This document shows, piece after piece, positions 39,015-46,376 of a DNA stretch of 46,376 nt. The DNA comes from a virus: IMG/VR virus record IMGVR_UViG_3300045257_000154, positions 1 to 46,376 of that record. One strand, written 5' to 3'. The notes beneath the pieces were generated by a model. It did not search any database and was not told where the DNA came from. It saw only the letters and a list, made by a program, of their open reading frames with translations. Both the position numbers and the translations under genes were made by a program. How positions within the stretch are numbered: the stretch's first letter is position 1; the number at the start of each line of letters is the position of its first letter.

Positions 39015-39776
39015 ATGGCGACTCCTGAACAGATCGAAAAATTCAAGCGCGAGAACTGGCCCCATGCGCTCGCCGTTGCGCAGCAGACCGGCGTGGACCC
39101 GCGTATCGTCATGGCGCAGGCGGCGGTTGAAAGTGATTGGGGAAATGCTGCCCCCAACAATAATGTCTTTGGCATCAAGGACTTCAGCGGCAAGGGTTCA
39201 TCTCAGCCGACGACTGAGGTAATCGACGGAAAGACGGTCAAGGTCGATCAGCCGTTTGCCAAGTATGATAGCCCCGAAGGATCGTTCGGCGGCTATGCGA
39301 AGCTCATCGGCAGCAACGAACGGTATCGACCGTTTCGCACGGCTCCCGGCTACGGCGCGCAGATCGCTGAATTAGGCAAGAGTGGCTATGCGACCGATCC
39401 CAACTATGCCTCGGTGGTCGACCAGACCGCGAGGAATCTAGACGTTCCGGGCGACGTCAAGCCATCAGTGCTGGCTATGAATGTCTCCGGCGCGGGAGCC
39501 GGAGGTGCTGGTGTTGTTGCGCCGACTCCGACGCCCGCCCCGACGTTGACCGCCGGTCTGCCGCCCAGCGCTGCCGCTTCTCTCGGTATCCTAGCCGCCA
39601 ATTCGCAGCGGCAACAGTACGCCAGCACCATGGGCCAAGCGCAAGCACTGATGGCTGCCGGTGCGCCGACGCAGGTCGCACCACAACGCGCCATTCCGAT
39701 GCTGCAGGCCAATCGTCCAAGGGCGCAGTTGAATGCGGCCCCGATTATTCCCGGCCTTCGCGGGCTCCTAGGGTGA
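39015..39776 (+). CDS. Virion-associated glucosaminidase (GH73/FlgJ-like)
   Basis: A 253-residue protein. Residues 1-150 form a glucosaminidase domain: AVAQQTGVDPRIVMAQAAVESDWG with the catalytic Glu, NNNVFGIK and a YDSPEGSFGGYAKL segment. The remaining 100 residues are Pro/Ala-rich. It would cut peptidoglycan locally during DNA entry. Its gene sits among ejection proteins, separate from the endolysin. Confidence 0.85.
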   Translation: MATPEQIEKFKRENWPHALAVAQQTGVDPRIVMAQAAVESDWGNAAPNNNVFGIKDFSGKGSSQPTTEVIDGKTVKVDQPFAKYDSPEGSFGGYAKLIGSNERYRPFRTAPGYGAQIAELGKSGYATDPNYASVVDQTARNLDVPGDVKPSVLAMNVSGAGAGGAGVVAPTPTPAPTLTAGLPPSAAASLGILAANSQRQQYASTMGQAQALMAAGAPTQVAPQRAIPMLQANRPRAQLNAAPIIPGLRGLLG

Positions 39777-39781
39777 TTTAA

Positions 39782-41233
39782 ATGGCAGGCCTTCTCGACT
39801 TCCTCGCAGGCTCCAGCGACCCCAGCACCGCAGATCCCACTACGGGCCTCGTGGATGCGCAGCGCAAGCAGCTTGCCTATGGGATACTGGGACAGACGGG
39901 TGCGGCTTTGCTTGCGGCGGGTGCGCCACAGATGCCGGGTTCCGGAGAGCAAGGTCGTGCCTTGGCGCAGTTGGGAAACATTCCCGGCAATCTGGCGCAG
40001 CAGCAGTCGCAGATGGTGCAGCAGAACGTGATGGTTCAGCGCGAGCAGGCATTGAAGCGCGAGAATGAACAGAAGACGGAACTGGCGAAATATATGCAGA
40101 CGCCCGAGTTCCAGGATCAATTGAAGGGCCTGCCGCCAGCCCAGAAGGCTGTCGTGATGGCCGCCGCGAAAGCGGGCGACACAGGATCCATTTTGAAAGC
40201 TCTGCAAGAAGCGCAAGTCGCGACGCAGCCGAAGTTTAATTCGGATGGAACGATTTACTTCCCCGCTTCCGGCGACATCATAGACCCGATCCGTGGCACC
40301 AAAACGAACGTCAGTAACCTGACCGGCGGAGGACAGCCCCCCGGAGATGGAAGCAACGCGGGGGCTTCTGCAAATGCTCAAGCTGGCCCGACTGGCGATG
40401 CGTTCCTAGCAACTGTTTCGCCGGGATATGGAAACTTTCTGAAGAGCGTGGCAGACGGACGTGAGTCTATTTCTCCCATGCTTGCTCGAACTCCTGCCGG
40501 ACAGAAGATCCTGATGGATCTCAATCGTATGGAGCCGGGCTTCGACCAGACCAACTATCAGGAGCGCCAGAATTTCAGGAAGAGCGTCACATCCGGACCT
40601 CTGTTCCAGAATGTTATCCTGCCGGCAAACAAGATGCTGGATCACGCCAATGATTATCTGAACAGTTACGACAAGCTCGGCATGGATAGCGGCGTCACTT
40701 CTTACGTCACGAATAATATGAAGTATGCGAACGCCAAGATAAATAGAACGGGCGAATTTCAGGCGGCCGAGTTGAACCTGAACACCTTCAAGAAGGAATT
40801 TGAGAAGGTGATGGCCGGGAAGGGACAGCTTACTGACGAGGCTCGCCGGACGATGGATACGCTGTCGCCCACTGCTTCACCGGAAGAGACTTATGCCGTG
40901 ATCGGCAAGATGGTCCAAATGATGAAGGGGCAGGTCGGTCCTGTCGAGATCCAGAAAGATCAGACCATGGGCAAGTCTATGCCCAAGTCGCTTATTCAGG
41001 AACCGGGACAAGCCGTGATGGCTCGCGTTCAGGCCGGACCGCCGGGGCAGCGCGCGCAGCCCGGTGCGGCTCCCGCTCCCGGCGAAACCGCTCCGCCGAC
41101 GCCGCCCTCAACGACGACTGCCCAAGAGCAGCCGCCGCAAGGACAGCCCGCACTTCCGCCCGGTGCTGATACGAGCAAGTTCGAGTATCGTTATGACCCT
41201 GCTCGCGGCGTGTGGCAGCAGAGGCGCAAATAG
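39782..41233 (+). CDS. Putative DNA-ejection/internal virion protein
   Basis: A 483-residue protein. The N-terminus is hydrophobic (YGILGQTGAALLAAGAP), followed by coiled coil (QQSQMVQQNVMVQREQALK), a central helical domain (NFRKSVTSGPLFQNVI) and a Pro/Gln-rich C-terminus. This resembles the N-terminal layout of P22 gp16/gp20-type ejection proteins. It would enter the host envelope with the genome. Confidence 0.6.
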   Translation: MAGLLDFLAGSSDPSTADPTTGLVDAQRKQLAYGILGQTGAALLAAGAPQMPGSGEQGRALAQLGNIPGNLAQQQSQMVQQNVMVQREQALKRENEQKTELAKYMQTPEFQDQLKGLPPAQKAVVMAAAKAGDTGSILKALQEAQVATQPKFNSDGTIYFPASGDIIDPIRGTKTNVSNLTGGGQPPGDGSNAGASANAQAGPTGDAFLATVSPGYGNFLKSVADGRESISPMLARTPAGQKILMDLNRMEPGFDQTNYQERQNFRKSVTSGPLFQNVILPANKMLDHANDYLNSYDKLGMDSGVTSYVTNNMKYANAKINRTGEFQAAELNLNTFKKEFEKVMAGKGQLTDEARRTMDTLSPTASPEETYAVIGKMVQMMKGQVGPVEIQKDQTMGKSMPKSLIQEPGQAVMARVQAGPPGQRAQPGAAPAPGETAPPTPPSTTTAQEQPPQGQPALPPGADTSKFEYRYDPARGVWQQRRK

Positions 41234-42769
41234 ATGGCCGACTGGGAAGACGTTCCTTCGGCTGGCGGTGGCTGGGAAGACCTTCCGGCGCAACGCCCGT
41301 CATGGAGCCAAGCTCCCGGCAACATCCTCAGTGACGTCTCCAAGACCGTGGATGAGATCAAGGCGCTTCCTGGTGCCGCTTTGCGTGCGGGTCAAGCCAT
41401 CGTCGAGCATCCTGTTGATACGGCCATCGCTGGGGGCAAGGCTGTTGTTGGAGGGTTGGTCAACCAGGGACGTCAGATCGCGGGAGCGCTTACTGGCGGT
41501 GCGGTGGGAATGTCGCCTGAAGAATACAATGCGACCGTCGTTCAACCCAGCCGCAAGCAGGCCATCGAGCGGCCATTGTCAACCGTTGCGAACATCGCTT
41601 TGCAGGGTTCTCCGGCCGGTGAACTGACGGCCGGGCGGTTGGCGCTCAAGGGTGCCACGGCGACGACGCGCGAGGCCGCGAATATTCCGACGTGGATGCT
41701 GGCTGGCGTTGCTCGAAAGTCTTCCAACGAAGCATTAAGAGCCATTTCCGCTGGAGGTCCAGAGGCCGCTGCATTCCGCGCTCAGATGTCGGGCGGCGAA
41801 GCGCTGCCTGTTGCGCAAAAGGCGTTGAATGCTGCTGACCAGATCGCGGCGGACAAGAACGCGGCTCATCTTGCCGGCATCCAGAAATGGAATATACCGG
41901 GTGGGGTGGCTCCTATATCCGATGTGGATCAAGCATTAGCCAATGCTCACGCGGCCAATAGGGTGCCGAGTACCAACGCAGTTCGCAATACCCAAGCGCA
42001 AGCTGCTCTCGATAAAATTACACAAGTCGTAGATCAGCACACGACCATTCCCGCCCAAGGAGGATTTGGCCCGACAAAACTTGCTGGCCTTCCTGTCGCC
42101 GACATGGATGCACTCAAGCAAGCCATTGGCGAAGTCATGTACGACAAGAATATGGCTCCTGCGGGTTCGGCCGCCAGGGTTCACGCCGGCAAAATCTACG
42201 ATGCCGCGAAGGACGCAGTAACTTCCATCAGCCCTGAATATGCGGCGGAGATGGAGCGCAGCCAGGCGCGCATCAGAAATCTCAACGATCTCCGCCAGGA
42301 ACTCTCGCTCAAGCCCAACGCCAGCAAGGGCACGATCCTGCGCAAGCTACAGAGTGGGATGCGTGAGGATGTCAACAGTGGCTTCAAGGCGCGTGGCCAG
42401 ATGCTGGATCAGCTCGCCAAGAAAGACCCGACACTCCCAGCGGCCTTGGCCGGACAGGACTTTTCTTCTCCATATCCGCGCGGGCTTTCTAAGTTGTCGT
42501 CAATAAGCGAAGGGATGCTCGCGGGAACCATTGGAATTACGCACGGCATAGGTGCGTTACTTCATGCTGCGCCGGTTCTTATTCCTCTTGCGCTTGCCTC
42601 CAGTCCGAGGATACAGGGCGAAGCGCGTTCTGCTTTGGGCCTGCTGACTCGTGGCGCGCGCGCTGTAGGCGCAACACAGAAGAACATCGGTCGTGCTGGA
42701 GAAGCTGCGCGCGTTGCGGGCCTGCTGGCTGATCCTGACCGCAAGCCGAAGGGACTTCTTAACCCATGA
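41234..42769 (+). CDS. Putative internal virion protein with DWEDVP leader
   Basis: A 511-residue protein. It starts MADWEDVPSAGGGWEDLP, a repeated motif common at the start of large internal phage proteins. Helical segments follow, with a hydrophobic region near the C-terminus (ITHGIGALLHAAPVLIPLAL). It directly follows the previous ejection gene, so the two likely act together. Confidence 0.62.
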   Translation: MADWEDVPSAGGGWEDLPAQRPSWSQAPGNILSDVSKTVDEIKALPGAALRAGQAIVEHPVDTAIAGGKAVVGGLVNQGRQIAGALTGGAVGMSPEEYNATVVQPSRKQAIERPLSTVANIALQGSPAGELTAGRLALKGATATTREAANIPTWMLAGVARKSSNEALRAISAGGPEAAAFRAQMSGGEALPVAQKALNAADQIAADKNAAHLAGIQKWNIPGGVAPISDVDQALANAHAANRVPSTNAVRNTQAQAALDKITQVVDQHTTIPAQGGFGPTKLAGLPVADMDALKQAIGEVMYDKNMAPAGSAARVHAGKIYDAAKDAVTSISPEYAAEMERSQARIRNLNDLRQELSLKPNASKGTILRKLQSGMREDVNSGFKARGQMLDQLAKKDPTLPAALAGQDFSSPYPRGLSKLSSISEGMLAGTIGITHGIGALLHAAPVLIPLALASSPRIQGEARSALGLLTRGARAVGATQKNIGRAGEAARVAGLLADPDRKPKGLLNP

Positions 42770-43197
42770 CCGTCCCCTACATCTTCGGTACGCTTACGGG
42801 GACACCTCCCATTGATGTCCCGGCGTCGGAACTCGATGATAATTTCAGTTACCTGTTGGCTCTGGTGCCGAGCCCGACGACGATTGCCTGCATCACGAAT
42901 CAGTTGCTAACGACAGGCCAATCGCTGAGTACATTCACCAATGCGGGCGCAGGGGGTGCTGTTACGCTTACCCTGCCGACGCCCACGGCGGGCCTATTGT
43001 ACACCTTCGTCGTCGCTGCCAACCAGACGCTCACGATTGCTGCCGGAGGTTCTGCGGTGATCGCGTTGGGTGAGGTCACCTCGACGGCCGGCGGCAACAT
43101 CTCGTCCAGCACATCTTATTCAGCCGTTACCCTGCGGGCAATCTCCTCTTCCGTGTGGGTGGCGCTTTCCATCACTGGCACATGGGCCACAGCATGA
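42766..43197 (+). CDS. Tail protein with shared N-terminal anchor module
   Basis: A 143-residue protein. Residues 1-30 ([16 protein letters not shown]) match the start of the tailspike at 1883, suggesting a common virion-binding segment. The rest is beta-rich and Thr-rich ([19 protein letters not shown]), a fibre-like domain without enzyme signatures. It precedes the three signal-peptide genes. Confidence 0.65.
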   Translation: MTVPYIFGTLTGTPPIDVPASELDDNFSYLLALVPSPTTIACITNQLLTTGQSLSTFTNAGAGGAVTLTLPTPTAGLLYTFVVAANQTLTIAAGGSAVIALGEVTSTAGGNISSSTSYSAVTLRAISSSVWVALSITGTWATA

Positions 43198-44615
43198 AAA
43201 AATTCCTCCTTCTCCTGCTGCTTCCCGCCTGCGCATTGGCACAGACAGCGAGTACCTATTACACGGTGCCGACGATTGCCGCCCTCAAGGCGCTTACCAC
43301 GCGGCCCGGCGTTGTCGAGGTACGGGACAGCAATCCCGGCATTTTCAATTGGTCCACCTCGGCCTGCGGTGCTGCAGACGACATATTCCAGGTGACGCCC
43401 ACCTCCGGTCCTTCCGGCTGCTACAGCCGCATGGCAGGAACCTATGCCGTCGGAAAGAATGGTAGCACCTCAGTGTTCCTGCGCGGGGATAATACGTGGG
43501 CTACCCCGGCCGGCGCCGGAACGGTCACGTCGGCTTCGGTCGCCACCGCCAACGGCTTCGCGGGCACCGTTGCCAATGCCACATCCACGCCCGCGATTAG
43601 CATCACCACATCGATCACCGCTCCTGTGTTGAAGGGCGATGGGACCGCCATCGCCGGGGCGACTACGACGGGTTCCGGTTCGACGGTAGTTCTGAACAAT
43701 GGGCCGACGTTGATCGCGCCTGTTCTGGGCACGCCCGCTTCGGGCAATGCCTCGAACATGACAAGCATCCCCGTCAATCAGGCGACCGGCAATCTCCCTG
43801 TAGCCAACCTCGGCAGCGGCACTGCTGCATCGGCCTCCACGTTCTGGCGCGGTGATAACACGTGGGCCACCCCTTCAGGTGGCGGCAACATCTCGAATAC
43901 TGGCACGCCGACCAACGGTCAACTCGGGGTGTGGACCGCTTCGACAGTCCTTTCCGGCGTCACGCTCGCCGGAGACTGTACGCTAAGTTCGCCCAACATT
44001 ACCTGCACCAAGACGAGCGGATCCAGCTTTGCGACATCGGCCACGACGGACACGACCAATGCGTCGAACATTTCGAGCGGAACGCTCGGAGCGGCGAGGC
44101 TTCCCAGTCCGTCCTCCAGCACGCTGGGAGGCGTCGAGTCGATTGCCGCCGTGTCGCATAAATGGATCAACACCATCTCGACTTCCGGCGTTCCGTCGCT
44201 CACGCAGCCCGACATCTCCGATCTCAGCAGCATCGGAACCGGCGTTGCCACGCAACTTGCCAGTGCCGCCGATGGGTCGAGTGCATCCGGCATCGGCTTC
44301 CGGGGCGTGCCGCAGAATCTGCAGAGCACGAACTACACGCTGGTCATGGCCGACGCGGGCAAGCATATCTATGGCACCACCGGCACCAACACATGGACGA
44401 TCCCGGCCAATAGCGGCGTCGCCTTTCCGATTGGTACGGCCGTTACCTTCATCAATCTGTCGGGTACTGCGGCGACCATCGCTATCACGACCGACACGCT
44501 TTACCTCGGCGGAACCGGCACGACCGGCTCGCGCACGCTGGCCCAGTTTGGCGTGGCTACAGCAGTGAAGATCGACAGCACCCACTGGATCATCTCGGGG
44601 CCGGGACTGACATGA
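43194..44615 (+). CDS. Fibre-like protein with Sec signal peptide
   Basis: A 473-residue protein. Residues 1-16 look like a signal peptide ([16 protein letters not shown], then Q). The rest has tail fibre repeats: [15 protein letters not shown] and [27 protein letters not shown], and [10 protein letters not shown]. Such fibres are normally cytoplasmic virion parts, so a leader is unexpected. It starts by ATGA overlap. Confidence 0.7.
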   Translation: MKKFLLLLLLPACALAQTASTYYTVPTIAALKALTTRPGVVEVRDSNPGIFNWSTSACGAADDIFQVTPTSGPSGCYSRMAGTYAVGKNGSTSVFLRGDNTWATPAGAGTVTSASVATANGFAGTVANATSTPAISITTSITAPVLKGDGTAIAGATTTGSGSTVVLNNGPTLIAPVLGTPASGNASNMTSIPVNQATGNLPVANLGSGTAASASTFWRGDNTWATPSGGGNISNTGTPTNGQLGVWTASTVLSGVTLAGDCTLSSPNITCTKTSGSSFATSATTDTTNASNISSGTLGAARLPSPSSSTLGGVESIAAVSHKWINTISTSGVPSLTQPDISDLSSIGTGVATQLASAADGSSASGIGFRGVPQNLQSTNYTLVMADAGKHIYGTTGTNTWTIPANSGVAFPIGTAVTFINLSGTAATIAITTDTLYLGGTGTTGSRTLAQFGVATAVKIDSTHWIISGPGLT

Positions 44616-45817
44616 AATACATTCTTCTCTGCCTCGCTCCTGTCTTCATGGCGACGGGAGCCCATGCGAGCGGCGGGTTGAATCTGATGGCTGCCCTGCC
44701 GACGGCAGGCGGAGGGCCTCCTCCCACCGGCTGTCCCCAGGGCAGCACTTATCCTGACGGCTGCTCGGCCAATCCCAACAAGGCCAAGACGCCGCAGTAT
44801 CCCAATCTCCTGAGCAGCTACAGCTTCAGGCCGCCGTGGAATGTCGCGGCAGTGGACATGTATGTCGGGCTCGACACCAGCCTGACGTTGACCGACTGGT
44901 CGACGCTCGGTGCGGGCCAGCACGTTGCGCTCACAGGTTCGGGCGGCGGCGGCGGCACGCAGGGCATCCAATGCAACGGCAGTTCCTCGATCGACATCGT
45001 TCTCGACAAGATCGACTTCACCCTGCATCAGGGCGCGGGCATCTATTGCGGTTCCGGGTCGGCTAAGTCGCTGACCGTCACCAATTCCAATTTCGGCTGC
45101 TCTCCCGTTAATAACACCGGCCCCAACCCGGTCGCCTTCTTCCAAATTCAAGATGCGAATATTCCGGTCACGGTACGTAACAGCACCTTCAACTTTCACA
45201 ACTGCAACGGGATGGGCGACAGCCAGGTCATCAATACTTTTGGCTCTATCATCTTTGAATACAATTTCGTGGAAAACGACACCAATCCGGCAGAGGCGCT
45301 CAACAATGGCGGGGGCGGCCAGGGGCTCTATGCCGGGACTCAGGGAGCCGCAGTGACCGTGCTGTCACGTTTCAACTACTTTGGCGACGAAAACAACCAG
45401 GGTACGGGGGCGCATAACAACTATCAGCAATGGGCAATTCTTAGCTCCTCCACAAGTTCGACGTGGTCGTTCAACACTGGTCGTCAATCGGTCAATTCCA
45501 TAGCGGCGGACCAGGGCGGCGAGTTCACGCAATGGTATGCCAATACCTCGGGCAGGATCGGCAGCGGGACGCTGACGTTCAACACCATGATCTGCACGCC
45601 CAGCCTCGGCCACACGACCTGCTCAAACTTCAGCAATGGGGGGAATCCGGTCGTCGGGGGCACGGTGGACACAAACTATTGCGATGACAGCGGCACCTTC
45701 ATCGCCTTCTATCCCGGCTCGATGACGCCTACGCAGAATTGGAACCGTTCGAGCGGCGGGCTGCACAACGGCATCGCGTGCATCCGCATGACTACTGGCG
45801 CGACGATTACCCCATAA
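44612..45817 (+). CDS. Secreted beta-helix-like protein, paralogue of the next gene
   Basis: A 401-residue protein with a signal peptide ([19 protein letters not shown], then S). The rest is rich in Asn, Gly, Ser and Thr with Cys pairs, as in a beta-helix. Shared segments with the gene at 45832 include YPDGCS/FPDGCS, the [21 protein letters not shown] region, GAHNN and GHTTCSN. A receptor-binding or secreted role is likely; not established. Confidence 0.68.
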   Translation: MKYILLCLAPVFMATGAHASGGLNLMAALPTAGGGPPPTGCPQGSTYPDGCSANPNKAKTPQYPNLLSSYSFRPPWNVAAVDMYVGLDTSLTLTDWSTLGAGQHVALTGSGGGGGTQGIQCNGSSSIDIVLDKIDFTLHQGAGIYCGSGSAKSLTVTNSNFGCSPVNNTGPNPVAFFQIQDANIPVTVRNSTFNFHNCNGMGDSQVINTFGSIIFEYNFVENDTNPAEALNNGGGGQGLYAGTQGAAVTVLSRFNYFGDENNQGTGAHNNYQQWAILSSSTSSTWSFNTGRQSVNSIAADQGGEFTQWYANTSGRIGSGTLTFNTMICTPSLGHTTCSNFSNGGNPVVGGTVDTNYCDDSGTFIAFYPGSMTPTQNWNRSSGGLHNGIACIRMTTGATITP

Positions 45818-45831
45818 CCCATGGCTGACGC

Positions 45832-46376
45832 ATGAAATTATACCCCATTCTCCTGCTTGCCCTCCTGCCCCTCTGCGCGCACGCTCAGACGGCTACGCTT
45901 AATTGTACGACGAGTAACGGCGTGATGACTTGTGTTGGACCGATCACCACTCCCCCGATCATCCCTCCCGTCGTCACGCCGCCCATCGTCATCCCTCCCG
46001 TCGCCGGCACATGCCCGATGGGGAACGCCTTCCCCGATGGCTGCAGCACGGCCCCGCTCAACGCAGTCACGCCACGCCACGCGGGCATCCTTGCGAGCTA
46101 TGGGACCAACCGTCCGAAATGGAATGTGGCGGGTGCAGACTACGAGGTCGGCCTAGATAAGAGAATTGGACTGACCGATTGGCACGCGCTCCCCACGGCA
46201 GTCATCGGCAGCGGTGGCACCCAATACATCCGCTGCACAAGCGGCGCCACGGTTTTAGATGCGGTGGACTTTACCAAAGGCGGCGGCTCCTTCGTCTACA
46301 TCGGCGCGGGTGATTCCTGTACCTCGCTCAAGATCACCCGGTCCAAGATGGGCTGCGACTCGATCAACCAGAGCGG
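45832..46376 (+). CDS. Secreted fibre-like protein, N-terminal part (continues at position 1)
   Basis: The 5' part of the gene that crosses the closure of the circle and ends at 854. It starts with a signal peptide (MKLYPILLLALLPLCAHA, then Q), a Pro-rich linker (PPIIPPVVTPPIVIPPV), and FPDGCS. With the left part it makes about 415 residues. It is open at the window edge, so no stop codon is present here. It is a tandem paralogue of the 44612 gene. Confidence 0.75.
   Translation, partial: MKLYPILLLALLPLCAHAQTATLNCTTSNGVMTCVGPITTPPIIPPVVTPPIVIPPVAGTCPMGNAFPDGCSTAPLNAVTPRHAGILASYGTNRPKWNVAGADYEVGLDKRIGLTDWHALPTAVIGSGGTQYIRCTSGATVLDAVDFTKGGGSFVYIGAGDSCTSLKITRSKMGCDSINQS
46226..46376. repeat. 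Terminal direct repeat, right copy
   Basis: Matches 1-151 except for C at 46250 against T at 25. The C makes Thr (ACG) where the left copy has an apparent ATG, so the C is more likely the coding state. Confidence 0.9.

Noticed and set aside
1-46376. Integrase, lysogeny repressor or tRNA genes
   Set aside because: None seen by reading the frames and intergenic gaps. The RHH-like proteins could regulate, but no integration gene supports a temperate life.

Overview
The window reads as the nearly complete, circularly closing genome of a tailed phage of the short-tailed (podovirus) kind. The first 151 bases recur as the last 151 with a single mismatch, and one gene runs off the right end and continues in frame at the left end. 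The unit genome is therefore about 46,225 bp, cut inside a fibre-like gene. The virion genes combine a P22-type portal with a major capsid protein of the Escherichia phage SU10 type (DUF5309). No tRNA, integrase or CRISPR array was seen. High GC and the general gene style suggest an alphaproteobacterial host; that is an inference.

Layout on the circle: (1) 18758 through the closure to 5639, plus strand, is the late region. It runs terminase small and large subunits, small structural proteins, portal, scaffold, capsid, a terminator, adaptor, fibre and internal virion proteins, a glucosaminidase, three consecutive fibre-like genes with Sec signal peptides, membrane proteins, a tailspike, and a lysis cassette (GH24 endolysin, two micro-membrane proteins, holin, lipoprotein). 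Two glycosyltransferase-like genes lie among the structural genes. (2) 9979 down to 5636, minus strand, is an early operon of about sixteen small genes. It includes a Rad52-like annealing protein, NinB and a DUF551 protein, nearly all joined by 4-base start/stop overlaps. (3) 10074 to 11341, plus strand, is a replication block: a ribbon-helix-helix protein, a DUF1064 nuclease-like protein, and a winged-helix replication protein. The coding sequence of the last holds 22-bp iterons and a perfect DnaA box, a strong origin candidate. (4) 11900 to 17868, plus strand, is an accessory cassette not expected in a basic podovirus. It holds a class I methyltransferase (broken by one in-frame TGA), split transketolase N and C halves, a 2-oxoglutarate dioxygenase-like protein, a short-chain dehydrogenase whose catalytic Tyr is Phe, a glycosyltransferase-like protein and several small proteins. 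(5) 18496 down to 17783, minus strand, carries three small genes, one exported.

Three divergent intergenic regions (around 10020, 11875 and 18535) share 12-base elements overlapping good -35/-10 boxes. At two of them the -10 box lies so close to the ATG that the mRNA would be leaderless. They look like a common early regulatory system. The most unusual content is the cassette at 12061-17463 together with the two virion-module glycosyltransferases. One reading is that the phage builds or modifies an unusual sugar and attaches it to virion, DNA or host glycan. The chemistry is inferred from families only.
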